Below, one piece after another: positions 1 to 11,243 of a stretch of 64,000 bases of DNA. This DNA comes from Chelativorans petroleitrophicus (GTDB lineage Bacteria > Pseudomonadota > Alphaproteobacteria > Rhizobiales > Rhizobiaceae). The stretch covers positions 1-64,000 of the forward strand of contig NZ_JAODNV010000006.1 of NCBI RefSeq assembly GCF_025398195.1. The letters run 5' to 3'. The notes under the pieces are model-generated. The model was given only the letters and a program-made list of their open reading frames with translations. It was not told the origin of the DNA and did no database searches. Position 1 is the first letter of the stretch, and each line of letters opens with the position of its first letter. The translations under genes were made by a program, and so were the position numbers.

Positions 1-51
1 CGCTGCGGCAAGCTGATCCGGCACAGTCCGGAAGGCACGGCGATCGCATAA
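1..51 (+). CDS. C-terminal end of an unidentified protein (partial)
   Basis: The window opens inside a reading frame that encodes 16 residues (RCGKLIRHSPEGTAIA) and stops at TAA 49-51. The gene starts outside the window. The fragment is too short to assign to a family, and it may simply be an open frame. It lies on the same strand as rpmB, about 330 bases upstream of it. Confidence 0.3.
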   Translation, partial: RCGKLIRHSPEGTAIA

Positions 52-262
52 GCTACACCACCTCTCGGGACATCATCTAACGCGATCCGCCGCTTTGGAA
101 ACCACGCGGCGCACCATGAGCCTATCTTCGCATGCTGAAATCGTAGAAGCCATCGGGTGGATGTGCGCTGATACCGCCGCCTGGACTGTTGCAATGAGCC
201 GTTTCCCGATCGTCTTTGGTGAAACTGATTTGGACCGGAATGCTACTGCCAAGACGTTAAGC

Positions 263-291
263 TTGACCCGGAAAGGAAAAATCTCTATGGC
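263..291 (+). promoter_or_regulatory. Candidate sigma70-type promoter for rpmB
   Basis: TTGACC (263-268) is followed after 17 bases by TATGGC (286-291), about 90 bases before the rpmB start. The -35 matches well and the -10 is weak. The rest of 52-381 has a small overlapping frame but no recognisable gene and no strong terminator. Confidence 0.35.
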
Positions 292-381
292 AGGCGGCAA
301 TTTCCACGAGGCCGCCGAAACGCCCGCGCGCCCGTCCGGGTGCGGCGAGTGGGTGCGGCCCGAAAGATAAAGGTAATAAAA

Positions 382-681
382 ATGTCCCGCGCTTGCGAAC
401 TGACCGGCAAGGCCGTGATGAGCGGCAACAATGTGAGCCACGCCAACAACAAGACGAGGCGCCGCTTTCTGCCCAATCTGTGCGAAGTTACGCTGATGTC
501 GGAGGTGCTCGGCCAGAGCTTCCGGCTGCGGATTTCGGCAAACGCCCTGCGCACGGTGGAACATCGCGGCGGGCTTGACGCCTTTCTGCTGAAGGCCAAA
601 TCGAACGATCTTTCCCAGCGCGCGCGGCTTCTGAAGAAGCAGATACAGAAGAAGCTGGCTGAGCAGCAGGCTGGGGACTGA
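382..681 (+). CDS. rpmB: 50S ribosomal protein L28
   Basis: Structural protein of the large ribosomal subunit, 99 residues, the usual length for alphaproteobacteria. The start is the ATG opening [10 protein letters not shown], which is the conserved L28 N-terminus; an upstream in-frame ATG at 340 would add 14 unrelated residues. The conserved [15 protein letters not shown] segment follows, and the C-terminus is basic and helical (LKKQIQKKL). It stands alone and is followed after 58 bases by a transporter gene on the same strand. Identification is secure. Confidence 0.97.
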   Translation: MSRACELTGKAVMSGNNVSHANNKTRRRFLPNLCEVTLMSEVLGQSFRLRISANALRTVEHRGGLDAFLLKAKSNDLSQRARLLKKQIQKKLAEQQAGD

Positions 682-739
682 TTTGCTTTTCGGGGCGGGG
701 CTTTCCCCGCCCACTGGTTCCATCACCCAGGATAAAAAA

Positions 740-1366
740 ATGACCCATCCTCTTTCAGCGTGGCCGCACGTGGCCGCCATGGCGGCTACGGTCCTTGCGT
801 CCAATTTTCTCGTCCAGTTTCCCTTCGAGCATTTCGGCCTGGGCGAGATTCTCACCTGGGGCGCTTTTACCTACCCTGTGGCTTTCCTCGTCACCGACCT
901 GACCAACCGCCGCTTCGGCGCGCGGACTGCGCGGCTGGTGGTTCTGGTCGGCTTTGTTGTCGCCGTCGCTCTTTCCATATGGCTTGCGACCCCGCGCATC
1001 GCCATTGCGTCGGGCACGGCCTTTCTGGTGGCCCAGCTGCTGGACGTGGTGGTATTCGACCGTCTGCGCCGGCAGGCGTGGTGGCGGCCGCCGCTCTTTT
1101 CCACCCTCATCAGCTCGGCCCTGGACACCGTGCTGTTTTTCTCGATCGCTTTCTCGGCGGCCTTCTCTTATCTCGACACGGCGCTGGGGCTCGAGGACGG
1201 TTCGCTCGCCTTCCCGGTTCCCTTCTTCGGTTTCGGTGCCGAGATGCCGCTGTGGGTTTCGCTCGCCGTAGGCGATTTCTGCGTGAAGCTTGTCATGGGC
1301 TTTGCGATGCTGGCGCCCTATGGCGCGATAAATTCGCTGCTGCGGCCCGCCGAAGCGCGGCCATAG
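740..1366 (+). CDS. VUT/YhhQ-family queuosine precursor transporter
   Basis: Integral inner-membrane protein of 208 residues with about six hydrophobic segments. It belongs to the vitamin uptake/YhhQ (DUF165) family, whose members import queuosine precursors (preQ0, preQ1) for tRNA modification. Family features seen are the early TYPVAFLVTDLTNRRFG stretch and a C-terminal helix with a VKLVMGFAMLAPYG-like ending. The start chosen is ATG 740 (MTHPLSAWPH), right after an A-rich spacer; upstream in-frame residues look non-coding. Substrate is inferred from family only. It ends 16 bases before the convergent phytase-like gene. Confidence 0.85.
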   Translation: MTHPLSAWPHVAAMAATVLASNFLVQFPFEHFGLGEILTWGAFTYPVAFLVTDLTNRRFGARTARLVVLVGFVVAVALSIWLATPRIAIASGTAFLVAQLLDVVVFDRLRRQAWWRPPLFSTLISSALDTVLFFSIAFSAAFSYLDTALGLEDGSLAFPVPFFGFGAEMPLWVSLAVGDFCVKLVMGFAMLAPYGAINSLLRPAEARP

Positions 1367-1382
1367 CCGTCGTAAAACGGCG

Positions 1383-2399
1383 CTACTCTTCGGCCAGCCG
1401 GAACTCCAGATAGAGATTCCGTTGCAGGAGCGAATGGTTGTCGTCCGACATGATGGAGACCATCGTTGCTCCATCGGCGCGCTCCCACACGTCCAGCGCC
1501 TCCATATTGTCGATCTGGTAGCCCATGTCCGCGTGAAGCAGCACGGGCCCGTCGGCAATCATGCCGGGCCGGATCGTGTCCGCGGGCAGCCGGCGCAGTC
1601 GCATGGCCACGCCCGTTGACATGGAGAAGCGGCGTTCGAGGAGGAAAAGGTCTCCATTCGGGAGGAAAGCGCCGTCCGTGATGTCGAAATCATCGCGGCG
1701 CGGAATGGTGAAAATGCCCCTGTGCGGCCCTTCGAGGATGACGGCAAAGATGTTTCCTTGTCCGTCCATGCTGCGCTCGGTCACGGCGACCAGCGCGCCC
1801 GCCAATGCGCTGTCTTGCGGCGCGCGGGTCAGCGTCTCGAAGCCGCGGTTGGAGCGCAGTTCGTAAGTCGGCACGATGAAATCCATGACGGCCGTCGCGG
1901 CCCCCATGCCCCCGGGTTCGATCCGGAAACGCGCAATACGGTGATTGCGCTCGAATCCCACCACCGCCTCGTCTCCGTCGAGCGCGATCGACTCTGCATC
2001 CGTGAACCATTTTTCGCGGATCGGGGTTCCGCTCGCATCCACCATCGGCATCATTGAGAAATCGGAGATCGAAGCGGGACGGCCCTTCTCGTCGTGCAGG
2101 AGCCTGCCGAAGAACCAGAAGCCGGTGTCTGCCACGCCCATGAACCGGCCATCGGAATCAAGAAAGCGAAAGGAGGAGATCGCGCCGAAATCGCGCTGGC
2201 GCGACGTCATTTCCAGACCACCGACAAATTCCAGCGGCCCGAAGCGCGTCTCCTTCGAGCCGATGCGGAAATAGGCGATCGGACGGGCATCGACGGCGAA
2301 GGATTGCTCCGACCCGCGCGCGTTTTGCTGGGAAAGGAAGCCAAAGGCCGCGAGAAGTAGAACGGGAAAGAGGCGGGCCGCCCCGCGCGTGCCCGTCAC
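1383..2399 (-). CDS. Esterase-like activity of phytase family protein
   Basis: Probable exported protein of the 'esterase-like activity of phytase' family (PF13449), a beta-propeller-like fold; the true substrate is unknown. An N-terminal hydrophobic stretch (ARLFPVLLLAAFGFLS) fits a signal peptide, followed by family-like segments (FGPLEFVGGLEM, GVADTGFWF, TDAESIALDG, FETLTRAP, NMEALDVW). A GTG at 2399 places the start just past the cobT stop with a sensible signal peptide. An ATG at 2474 would overlap cobT by about 70 bases and give a poorer leader. It lies directly downstream of cobT and is probably co-transcribed. Confidence 0.8.
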   Translation of the reverse strand: MTGTRGAARLFPVLLLAAFGFLSQQNARGSEQSFAVDARPIAYFRIGSKETRFGPLEFVGGLEMTSRQRDFGAISSFRFLDSDGRFMGVADTGFWFFGRLLHDEKGRPASISDFSMMPMVDASGTPIREKWFTDAESIALDGDEAVVGFERNHRIARFRIEPGGMGAATAVMDFIVPTYELRSNRGFETLTRAPQDSALAGALVAVTERSMDGQGNIFAVILEGPHRGIFTIPRRDDFDITDGAFLPNGDLFLLERRFSMSTGVAMRLRRLPADTIRPGMIADGPVLLHADMGYQIDNMEALDVWERADGATMVSIMSDDNHSLLQRNLYLEFRLAEE

Positions 2400-2403
2400 G
2401 GCC

Positions 2404-4296
2404 TCAGCCAGCACGCCGCAAGCGCCCGCCCGGGCGGTTGCGCCGTGCACCCGCTTCGTCGAAAAGGGCGGCAAGCTGCTCGGTCATGGCGCCGGCCAGC
2501 TCCTCCGCGTCCACGATGGTGACGGCGCGCCGGTAATAGCGCGTCACGTCGTGGCCGATGCCGATCGCCAGCAGCTCCACCGGCGAGCGGCCTTCGATGA
2601 GCTCGATAACGGCGCGAAGATGCCGCTCAAGATAGTTGCCCGGGTTGACCGAAAGGGTGGAGTCGTCCACCGGCGCGCCGTCGGAGATCATCATCAGGAT
2701 CTTGCGCTGCTCGGGCCGAGCGATGAGGCGCTGATGCGCCCAAAGGAGCGCCTCGCCGTCGATATTCTCTTTCAGCAGGCCCTCGCGCATCATCAGGCCC
2801 AAATTGCGCCGCGCGCGCCGCCAGGGGGCGTCGGCCGATTTGTAGATGATATGGCGCAGATCGTTGAGGCGTCCGGGATTGGCGGGCTTGCCCTCCTTGA
2901 GCCACTTCTCGCGTGCCTGCCCGCCTTTCCAGGCCCGCGTTGTGAAGCCCAGGATCTCCACCCTGACGCCGCAGCGCTCCAGCGTGCGCGCGAGAATGTC
3001 GGCGCACGTCGCGGCCACGGAGATCGGCCTGCCGCGCATGGAGCCGGAATTGTCGATGAGCAGCGTGACCACCGTGTCCCGGAAATTGGTGTCGCGCTCT
3101 TGCTTGAAGGAGAGCGGCTGCATGGGATCGATGATAAGCCGGGGCAGTCGCGCCGTATCCAGCACGCCCTCTTCCAGATCGAATTCCCAGGAGCGGTTCT
3201 GCTGTGCCATCAGGCGGCGCTGGAGGCGGTTCGCAAGCCGGCCGACGACACCCTGAAGATTGACGAGCTGCTTGTCGAGGAAAGCGCGGAGCCGGTCGAG
3301 CTCCTCCTCATCGCACAGATCCTCGGCGTGCACCACCTCGTCGAACAGGGTCGTGAAGACGTGATAGTCGATCGCGTGTGCTGCCTGATCGAAGGGGTTC
3401 TCCGGCTGGCGCGCCTCGCCGGGCGTTTCGGCGTCCAGATCGTCCTGATCGGCGACTTCCTCTGCCGTGGCCGCTGCAGCCTCGCTCTCGCCCGTGTCGT
3501 TCTCCTCGCTTGTGGTGTCCGCCTCGTCGGCTTCGCTGCGCTCGCCCTCTGCTTGGTCCTCGCCGCCTTCCTCCGAGGAGTCCTCGCCCTGCGGCTGGTC
3601 GTCATCCTCCTCGCTCTCTTCCAGCTCCTCCTCCAGCTCCTCGCCCATGTCCATGGCGCCCAGGAGATTGCGCACCGCGCGGCCAAAAGCATCCTGATCG
3701 TGAATGTTGGGCAGCAGGGCATCGAGGTTGGGGCCTGCCTTTTCCTCGATCCAGTCACGCCATAGCTCGACCACGCGCTGCCCGCTCTTGGGCGCGGCGC
3801 GTCCGGTCAGCTTCTCGCGCACCATCAGCGCCACCGCGTCCTCCAGCGGCGCATCAGCGCGGTCGCTTATTTCGGCGAGATTGGCCCGGGCATATCTGTC
3901 CTCCAGCATCGCTGCGATGTTGTCGGACACGCCCCGCATGGAGCGCGAGCCGATGGCTTCGACGCGCGCCTGCTCCACGGCATCGAAGATCGCCCGAGCC
4001 TGGCGGCCCTGCGGCGCAAGCCTCCCATGCAGGCGGGAGTCGTGGCAGGCGCGCCGCAGTGCCATGGCGTCGCCAAGCCCGCGTGTCACCTGCAGCATCT
4101 CCAGCGTGGGCTTCTTGGGCAGATCCGGCAGGCGGACGTGTTCACCGGCAAGCGCCGGCCTGTCCTTCGAGAATGAAACGTCCAGATCGCGGTCCCCGGC
4201 GATGGCGCGCACGCACGCCGTCACCGCTCGCTTGAACGGGTCAAGCGGCGCTTCTGCTGGCTGTCCTGGCCTGCGGTTTGTAGATCTTGAGCTCAC
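2404..4296 (-). CDS. cobT: Aerobic cobaltochelatase subunit CobT
   Basis: Subunit of the ATP-dependent CobN-CobS-CobT complex that inserts cobalt into hydrogenobyrinic acid a,c-diamide in aerobic cobalamin synthesis. The 630-residue length is typical. An N-terminal helical domain is followed by a long acidic linker (about residues 210-300, mostly E/D/S) and a C-terminal VWFA domain with a MIDAS motif (DNSGSM) and a second motif (MISDGAP). cobS, its AAA+ partner, lies upstream on the same strand with a small GFA gene in between, so they probably form one transcription unit. No cobN or cobalamin riboswitch is seen here. Confidence 0.96.
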   Translation of the reverse strand: MSSRSTNRRPGQPAEAPLDPFKRAVTACVRAIAGDRDLDVSFSKDRPALAGEHVRLPDLPKKPTLEMLQVTRGLGDAMALRRACHDSRLHGRLAPQGRQARAIFDAVEQARVEAIGSRSMRGVSDNIAAMLEDRYARANLAEISDRADAPLEDAVALMVREKLTGRAAPKSGQRVVELWRDWIEEKAGPNLDALLPNIHDQDAFGRAVRNLLGAMDMGEELEEELEESEEDDDQPQGEDSSEEGGEDQAEGERSEADEADTTSEENDTGESEAAAATAEEVADQDDLDAETPGEARQPENPFDQAAHAIDYHVFTTLFDEVVHAEDLCDEEELDRLRAFLDKQLVNLQGVVGRLANRLQRRLMAQQNRSWEFDLEEGVLDTARLPRLIIDPMQPLSFKQERDTNFRDTVVTLLIDNSGSMRGRPISVAATCADILARTLERCGVRVEILGFTTRAWKGGQAREKWLKEGKPANPGRLNDLRHIIYKSADAPWRRARRNLGLMMREGLLKENIDGEALLWAHQRLIARPEQRKILMMISDGAPVDDSTLSVNPGNYLERHLRAVIELIEGRSPVELLAIGIGHDVTRYYRRAVTIVDAEELAGAMTEQLAALFDEAGARRNRPGGRLRRAG

Positions 4297-4307
4297 TCAA
4301 GCCTCGC

Positions 4308-4661
4308 TCAGCGGGAGCGGCCGTCCACTTTGGTGACCTGAAGGTTGTCCGGATCGACATCTTCTAGGCAGCGAACGTTGATCGCAGCCATACGTGCGCC
4401 GTCAGGTCGCTGTCCGAGGGCGAAGGACTCCATGCCGCAGGTCTTGCAGAAGAGATGCCGGATTTGCCGCGTGTTGAAACGGTATTCGGTAAGGTTCTCC
4501 TCACCCTGTTCCAGCTCGAAATTCTCGACCGGCGTGAAGGCCAGCATGCTGCCGCGCCGCTGGCAGTAGGAGCAGTTGCAGACGATGGGATTCGACAGAT
4601 CGACGTCGGCCCGGAACCGCACCGCTCCGCAGTGACAACTGCCCTTGTATTGCATGGCCAT
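4308..4661 (-). CDS. GFA family (glutathione-dependent formaldehyde-activating-like) protein
   Basis: Small zinc protein of 117 residues in the GFA/CENP-V fold family. Cysteine pairs expected to bind zinc are visible: CHCGAVRF near residue 10, CNCSYCQRRG near 30 and FCKTCGMESF near 72. Family members include glutathione-dependent formaldehyde-activating enzymes, but many are uncharacterised and no substrate can be assigned. It sits between cobS and cobT with 3 and 11 bases of spacing, suggesting co-transcription; a role in cobalt chelation is not implied by the sequence. Confidence 0.88.
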   Translation of the reverse strand: MAMQYKGSCHCGAVRFRADVDLSNPIVCNCSYCQRRGSMLAFTPVENFELEQGEENLTEYRFNTRQIRHLFCKTCGMESFALGQRPDGARMAAINVRCLEDVDPDNLQVTKVDGRSR

Positions 4662-4664
4662 ATC

Positions 4665-5654
4665 TCAGCTCAGAACGACGTTGGCTGCTGATTCCGGCAG
4701 CTCCTCGCCAAATGCGCGCTGGTAGAACTCGGCCACGATGGGCCGCTCCAGCTCGTCACATTTGTTGAGGAAGGTAAGACGGAACGCAAAGCCCACATCG
4801 CGGAAGATCTCAGCGTTCTCCGCCCACATGATAACCGTGCGCGGGCTCATGACGGTGGAAAGATCTCCATTCATGAAGGCCGAGCGCGTCATGTCGGCCA
4901 CCCGCACCATGCGGCTTACGATCTCGCGGCCTTCCTCGTTCTGGTAGTGCTTGGCCTTGGCCTGAACGATGGCGACCTCATCGTCATGCGGCAGATAGTT
5001 AAGCGTCGTCACGATGGACCAGCGGTCCATCTGTGCCTGGTTGATCTGCTGCGTGCCGTGATACAGCCCCGTCGTGTCGCCAAGACCCACGGTGTTTGCC
5101 GTGGCAAACAGGCGGAAGGCCGGATGCGGCCGGATGACCCGGCTCTGGTCGAGCAGTGTCAGCCGGCCCGAGGATTCCAGCACGCGCTGTATGACGAACA
5201 TCACGTCCGGACGGCCGGCATCGTACTCGTCGAAGACGAGGGCGACATTGTGCTGGTAGGCCCAGGGAAGAATGCCGTCGCGAAATTCCGTGATCTGCTT
5301 GCCTTCCTTGACCACGATCGCGTCCTTGCCCACGAGGTCGATGCGGCTCACATGGCTGTCGAGGTTGATGCGCACGCAGGGCCAGTTGAGCCGTGCCGCC
5401 ACCTGCTCGATATGGGTGGACTTGCCCGTGCCGTGATAGCCCGAGATCATGACGCGGCGGTTGTAGGTGAAGCCGGCGAGGATGGCGAGCGTGGTCGGCT
5501 TGTCGAACAGATAATCCGGATCGATGTCCGGCACGTGGGGATCCGGAGCGGAATAGGCAGGCACGACCATGTCGGCGTCAAAGCCGAAGGTCTCGCGGAC
5601 CGACACTGTGGTGTCGGGCAGGTTGGCGATATCGCGGTCTATCTTGTTCATCAC
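4665..5654 (-). CDS. cobS: Aerobic cobaltochelatase subunit CobS
   Basis: AAA+ ATPase subunit of the aerobic cobaltochelatase, working with CobT and CobN in B12 synthesis. Length 329 residues, as usual for the family. A Walker A motif (GYHGTGKST) lies near residue 74, a Walker B-like segment ([11 protein letters not shown]) near 140, and a sensor-1-like LFATANT follows near 185. The start [14 protein letters not shown] may use either of two adjacent Met codons. It is the first gene of the cobS-GFA-cobT-phytase-like run on the minus strand. Confidence 0.96.
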   Translation of the reverse strand: MMNKIDRDIANLPDTTVSVRETFGFDADMVVPAYSAPDPHVPDIDPDYLFDKPTTLAILAGFTYNRRVMISGYHGTGKSTHIEQVAARLNWPCVRINLDSHVSRIDLVGKDAIVVKEGKQITEFRDGILPWAYQHNVALVFDEYDAGRPDVMFVIQRVLESSGRLTLLDQSRVIRPHPAFRLFATANTVGLGDTTGLYHGTQQINQAQMDRWSIVTTLNYLPHDDEVAIVQAKAKHYQNEEGREIVSRMVRVADMTRSAFMNGDLSTVMSPRTVIMWAENAEIFRDVGFAFRLTFLNKCDELERPIVAEFYQRAFGEELPESAANVVLS

Positions 5655-5724
5655 ACCTCCAGCGCGCGCGGGACGAAGCCCTCGCCGCTTTTATACAACA
5701 ACGGCCTCTTAGCAGAGACCGGGG

Positions 5725-6339
5725 TTAACAGAAACCCGCCTGCTTCAAGAGCCGGTAGGCCTGGAGTACGTCGCGCAGGCGCGCCTCGGATGCCCTGTCG
5801 CCGCCATTCGCGTCGGGATGGTGGCGTTTCACAAGCGCTTTATAGCGCGCCTTTATATCCGCGCCAGTCGCCTGTGCGGAAAGGCCGAGTGTTTCGAAGG
5901 CCTTGGCCTCGAGCGGCTTCAGCCGGCGCATCGCTTGTGGACGCACCTGAGCATCCCGTTCGCCAAAGAGATTGAACGGGTCGCCGAGGCGCCTGTAGTA
6001 GGCTGCGTGCCCGGAGCGGAAAGGCGCGAAGTCCGCTGCGGCCTGGCCAGTCGCGTTGGAGCCCATCCGCCATGTAGGGCGGTGGCCGGTCATTGCCTCT
6101 TTCTGGAAGCGGGCGATTTCGCTGTCCTTGAGCCCGGCGAAGTAATTGTAATTCTTATTGTACTGCCGCACATGCTCGAAACAGAAGCGGAAATATTCAC
6201 CCTCCCGCTGGCGGCCCACAGGCGCCCGGTGCAGGCCGGCTTCCGTGCAGCCGTCCCATTGGCAGCGGGGCGCGTCGGTGTGCGCCTTAGGGTCCGGGCG
6301 GATACGGATCTTCTCGAAATATTTCGAGTTCAGTTTCAT
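5725..6339 (-). CDS. J-domain (DnaJ-like) protein
   Basis: Protein of 204 residues with the J domain at the C-terminus (about residues 142-204), carrying the HPD signature in KRHHPDANGG, needed to stimulate Hsp70 ATPase. The N-terminal part contains a cysteine cluster (CQWDGCTEAG and FCFEHV) that may bind a metal. Co-chaperone activity with DnaK is inferred from the motif; the client is unknown. It is divergent from bolA and upstream of cobS on the same strand with a 70-base gap, an order common in related genomes. Confidence 0.9.
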   Translation of the reverse strand: MKLNSKYFEKIRIRPDPKAHTDAPRCQWDGCTEAGLHRAPVGRQREGEYFRFCFEHVRQYNKNYNYFAGLKDSEIARFQKEAMTGHRPTWRMGSNATGQAAADFAPFRSGHAAYYRRLGDPFNLFGERDAQVRPQAMRRLKPLEAKAFETLGLSAQATGADIKARYKALVKRHHPDANGGDRASEARLRDVLQAYRLLKQAGFC

Positions 6340-6400
6340 GCCTGACCTGAAGAAACCAAATCAGTCCTGATTATGGCGGCTGTCCGCCACGAAACAAGAA

Positions 6401-6429
6401 TTGACATTCCGCGAGGGATCGACCTAGGC
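6401..6429 (+). promoter_or_regulatory. Candidate bolA promoter
   Basis: TTGACA (6401-6406), a 17-base spacer and CTAGGC (6424-6429), 50 bases before the bolA start. The -35 is consensus and the -10 is weak. A short GGCGG/CCGCC inverted repeat lies just upstream. Confidence 0.4.
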
Positions 6430-6478
6430 CACAGATTCATGCCGGGGGACAAGCCCCATATGGTGTCAGGAGACGACC

Positions 6479-6781
6479 TTGTCCATAAAATCCTCGATGG
6501 AAGCCAAACTGAGAGAGGCTTTTTCGCCCGAGCGCCTCGACGTGATCAATGAGAGCCATCTTCACGCCGGTCACCATCATACGGAAGGCGGGCGGGAAGA
6601 GGTTTTCGACGGCACGGGTGAAACGCATTTCCGCGTGCGCATTGTTTCGAAGGCGTTCACCGATATGAGCCGTCTGGAGCGTCACCGGGCCGTCAACGCC
6701 GTGCTGGCCGAGGAGCTGAAAGCCGGCATTCACGCGCTCGCCATTGAGCCGGCGGCGCCCGGCGAGCCGGTGAGGTGGTGA
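6479..6781 (+). CDS. bolA: BolA family protein
   Basis: BolA-fold protein of 100 residues. Family members partner monothiol glutaredoxins in iron-sulfur and iron sensing, and some bind DNA. The conserved region ESHLHAGH (about residues 25-32) and the FRVRIVSKAF...RLERHRAVNAVL core are present. The start is taken as TTG 6479 because GGAG lies about six bases upstream; ATG 6497 is an alternative that loses six residues. It stands alone between the divergent J-domain gene and the convergent CorC/HlyC gene. Confidence 0.9.
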   Translation: MSIKSSMEAKLREAFSPERLDVINESHLHAGHHHTEGGREEVFDGTGETHFRVRIVSKAFTDMSRLERHRAVNAVLAEELKAGIHALAIEPAAPGEPVRW

Positions 6782-6873
6782 GCGTCTACCAGATCGTCCG
6801 CACGCCCCCGAAACGAGCGTATCTTTGTGTCCGGCTTGCCAGCCAGGCCAAAGCGGCCTTCGCGATCCCCGGC

Positions 6874-8165
6874 CTATTTGCCCTTCCCCTTCTGCGGCTT
6901 CTCTTCCACCGCCGGCCGGATTCTGAGCCGCGTGATGCGGTTTTTCTCCCGTTTCATGACGATGAAGCGCTTGCCGAAGAAGGTGAAGGCCTGCTTCTCC
7001 TCAGGGATGGTCTGGGTCTCGTGGATGACGAGGCCCGCTATGGTTGTGGCATTGTCGTCCGGCAGGTCCCAGTCGAGCGCACGGTTGAGGTCGCGGATCG
7101 GCACCGAACCCTCCACCACCACTGAGCCGTCCGCCTCCTGCTTGACGCCCTGTACGTCCACGTCGTGCTCGTCGGAAATATCTCCGACGATCTCTTCGAT
7201 AATGTCCTCCAGCGTTACCAGCCCTTCCACCTCGCCATATTCGTCCACGACGATGGCGATATGCGCCTTGCGGCGAAGGAAGGCGTTGAGCTGATCCTGC
7301 AGGGAGGTGGTGTCGGGCACGAACCAGGGCTTTGCCGCGATCTTCATGATGTCGATGCGGCTGACATCGTTGTCCACTTCATGCAGCGCCCGCAGGAGGT
7401 CGCGGACATGGACGACACCGACGATGTTCTCGGTCTTGCCGCGCCAGACGGGAATACGGGTGTAAGGGCTGTTCAGGATCTCGCGCACGACCGTTTCAGG
7501 CGGATCGTCGGCATTGACCGACCACATGTTCGTGCGGTGGATCATGATGTCGGACACTTCCAGTTCGTGCAGGTCGAGCAGGCCGCCGACGCGGTCCCGG
7601 TCCTGCTTCACCACCGCACCTTCGCGGTGCAGCACCTCGACCGTGCCGCGCAGCTCGTCATGCGCGGAAAGCAGGGGCGCGTCGCCGGACAGATTGACGC
7701 CGAAAACGGAAAGGATGAAACGAACGATGGCGTTGGCCGCCGTCGAGAACGGGCCGAACAGGAGGATCGTGAGACGCGCGAAGGGCGAGGCGAACAGGGC
7801 AAACTGCTCCGGCCGGGCGAGCGCCCAGGATTTCGGCAGGATTTCCGAAAAGACGACGAGCAGGACGGTCATCACGATCGTGGCGTAGGCCACGCCCGCC
7901 TCGCCGAACAGCGTGAGAAAGAGGGTGGTGGCGAGGGCGGAAGCGAGAATGTTGACCAGATTGTTGCCGATGAGCAGGGCCCCTACCAGCCGGTCGCGCC
8001 GGGCGATAAGCCTGTTGACTAAGGCGGCGCGCTTGTTGCCGCCGCGCTCCAGCGTGTGGAGCCTTGCCCGCGACGCGGCGGTCATTCCGGTCTCGGTACC
8101 GGAGAACAGGAAGGAAAGAATGATCAGACACAGGATGACGCCGCCGGTAACCAGGATTTGCGCCG

Positions 8166-8169
<4 letters not shown>
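6874..8169 (-). CDS. CorC/HlyC family transporter (CNNM/DUF21 and CBS domains)
   Basis: Inner-membrane protein of 431 residues with the order DUF21/CNNM transmembrane domain (about 1-190), tandem CBS domains (about 205-330, ending in [21 protein letters not shown]) and a C-terminal CorC_HlyC domain. The family is called hemolysin C-like, but members are implicated in divalent cation (Mg/Co) handling; the hemolysin name is historical. Its ATG overlaps the aroB stop in an ATGA arrangement, so it is the last gene of an aroK-aroB operon. A Lys-rich tail ends the protein. Confidence 0.92.
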
Positions 8170-9286
<1,117 letters not shown>

Positions 9287-9290
<4 letters not shown>

Positions 9291-9901
9291 TGAGCGGCTT
9301 TCGTGCATTCCATGCCTTTCTTGAGGAAAAGTGCGAGGCTTTCGACCACTTCCGTCGCGATGACCTCCTTCGGTTCATCGCGTGTCTGCACTGTCACATC
9401 CGCCTGCTCGTATATGGGGTAGCGTATCTCCATGAGCCGCTGCATGACGGCGCGAGGGTCCTCGGTGTTCAGGAGCGGCCGGTTCTTGCGCTTCGTCACC
9501 CGGTGCATGAGCGTGTTGAGGTCGGCCTTCAGCCAGATGGAAACGCCATGTTGCGCGATGGCGCAGCGCGTTTCCTCGTTCATGAAAGCCCCGCCGCCGG
9601 TGGAAAGCACCTGCGGCCCATCTTCTAGCAGCCGGGCGATGACGCGGCGCTCCAGCGCCCGAAACTCGTCCTCGCCGTAGGTTGCGAAGAGTTCCGGGAT
9701 CGTCATGCGTGAGACGCTTTCGATCTCCTGGTCGCTGTCGGCAAAAGGCAGTTCCAGCATGTCGGCCACCTTGCGGCCGATCACCGTCTTGCCCGCTCCC
9801 ATTAGGCCGACGAAGACAAGATTGCGCCGGCCGAGCCGCTCCAGAAGAGCGGGAATGTCGGGCAGGGTTTCGGTTATGTCTGCTTTGTCGGATGACGTCA
9901 T
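9287..9901 (-). CDS. aroK: Shikimate kinase
   Basis: Phosphorylates shikimate at the 3-OH using ATP. Length 204 residues from MTSSDKAD; an upstream ATG at 9964 would add 21 residues unlike the family. The Walker A loop is [11 protein letters not shown] (near residue 33), the shikimate-binding Asp and Arg lie in FADSDQEIE and FRALERRV, the GGG motif is in STGGGAF, and the lid arginine lies in RKNRPLL. It heads the aroK-aroB-corC/hlyC transcription unit, and the region up to 10028 is the shared divergent promoter area. Confidence 0.96.
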
Positions 9902-10028
9902 GCGACAGGTTTCGACACGAATCCGGCACCGCGTCAAGCCGGGGAGCCGGTCACCTGCACACAACAGCGCCTTGAGTTGAGGCTGCGCCTATTTCATAAG
10001 GGCTGCTCCCAAATGCGGACAGAAGGAC

Positions 10029-10175
10029 ATGCCGACCCTCTTCCGGCTTCTCACGACGATCGTCATTCTGGTCGCACTGGTTTATGCGGCCATGTTCGCG
10101 CTTGCCACTTTGGTCGAGCCGAAGCGGACGGAGATAATTGTCGAGATTCCGCCCGAGCGGTTGTTCCAGCGTTAA
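10029..10175 (+). CDS. Small single-pass membrane protein (48 aa)
   Basis: A 48-codon frame with a good ribosome binding site (GAAGGA directly upstream). It encodes MPTLFRLL followed by one transmembrane helix (TIVILVALVYAAMFALATLV) and a charged C-terminal tail ending PPERLFQR. Small proteins of this layout upstream of xerD are common in Hyphomicrobiales, where they are sometimes mislabelled histidine kinases; nothing here resembles a kinase. Function unknown. It lies between the divergent aroK and the downstream xerD on the xerD strand. Confidence 0.75.
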   Translation: MPTLFRLLTTIVILVALVYAAMFALATLVEPKRTEIIVEIPPERLFQR

Positions 10176-10228
10176 TCGCTGCTTCACCACGACAGGTCAT
10201 AGTGGCCTGACGAAAACGCGGGACAGGC

Positions 10229-11146
10229 ATGGCAAGCGGCGCGAAGATCGAGGCCTTTCTGGAGATGATGGCTGCCGAGCGCGGAGCCGGCGACAACACG
10301 CTTTCCTCCTACCGGCGCGATCTGGAGGACGCGGATCATTATCTGGCCGGTGGGCTCGCGGCCGCCAAAGCCGACGATATCCGCAACTATCTTTCCGATC
10401 TCGCCGACCGCGGATTTGCCCCGACGACGCAGGCGCGCAAACTTTCCGCCCTGAGGCAGTTCTTCAAATTCCTCTATGCCGAGGGCCTGCGCGGCGATGA
10501 TCCGACGGGCGTGCTCGACAGCCCGAAGAAGGGGCGGCCTCTGCCCAAGGTGCTGAGCGAGGCGGAGATGAACACGCTTCTGGATCGTGCCGCCCTGGAA
10601 GCCCGGGAGGCGCCGGAGGGGACGCCGCAGCGCCTCGCCGCGCAACGCCTCTCCACGCTACTTGAAGTTCTCTATGCCTCGGGCCTGCGCGTATCGGAGC
10701 TCGTCAGCCTGCCGCTGCGTGTGGCATTGCGCGACGAGCGCTTCTTCACCGTGCGGGGAAAGGGCGCGAAAGAGCGGATCGTCCCGCTTTCGCAGAAGGC
10801 GCGCGAGGCCGTGCGGCTCTGGCTCGCCGAGCGGGCAAGGCATCCGGCTTTTGCGGAAAGCCCGTGGCTTTTCCCGGCTGCCTCCGAGAGCGGGTATCTG
10901 CCGCGCCAGGTTTTCGCGCGTGAACTCAAGGGGCTTGCCGCGCGCGCGGGTCTTGCGGCGGCGAAGGTGTCCCCGCATGTCCTGCGGCATGCCTTCGCAA
11001 GCCATCTTCTGCAGAATGGCGCCGATCTGCGGGCCGTGCAGCAGCTTCTCGGCCATGCCGATATCTCCACCACACAGATCTACACCCATGTCCTGGAGAA
11101 GCGGCTGAAGGAGCTGGTAGAGAATCACCATCCGCTTGCCCGCTAG
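10229..11146 (+). CDS. xerD: Tyrosine recombinase XerD
   Basis: Site-specific recombinase that with XerC resolves chromosome dimers at dif, under FtsK control. Length 305 residues. An N-terminal SAM-like core-binding domain (about 1-100) is followed by the catalytic domain with the set R ([12 protein letters not shown]), K (GKGAKER), HxxR ([12 protein letters not shown]), H ([13 protein letters not shown]) and the nucleophile Tyr in IYTHV. Its chromosomal setting beside accA and aroK is typical of the housekeeping XerD. It is not part of the integrated element, which has its own integrase. Confidence 0.93.
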   Translation: MASGAKIEAFLEMMAAERGAGDNTLSSYRRDLEDADHYLAGGLAAAKADDIRNYLSDLADRGFAPTTQARKLSALRQFFKFLYAEGLRGDDPTGVLDSPKKGRPLPKVLSEAEMNTLLDRAALEAREAPEGTPQRLAAQRLSTLLEVLYASGLRVSELVSLPLRVALRDERFFTVRGKGAKERIVPLSQKAREAVRLWLAERARHPAFAESPWLFPAASESGYLPRQVFARELKGLAARAGLAAAKVSPHVLRHAFASHLLQNGADLRAVQQLLGHADISTTQIYTHVLEKRLKELVENHHPLAR

Positions 11147-11243
11147 GCGCATGAAGGTTATGTGAGGCCACCACTCCGGGTATGGACACAATGTGCAGGC
11201 ATACCCGATCCGCGTGAGTTCCGTGTCTGATTTTGGCGATTGA

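Noticed and set aside
2389-3765. A 458-codon open frame on the plus strand
   Set aside because: It is antisense to cobT, whose VWFA motifs are unmistakable.
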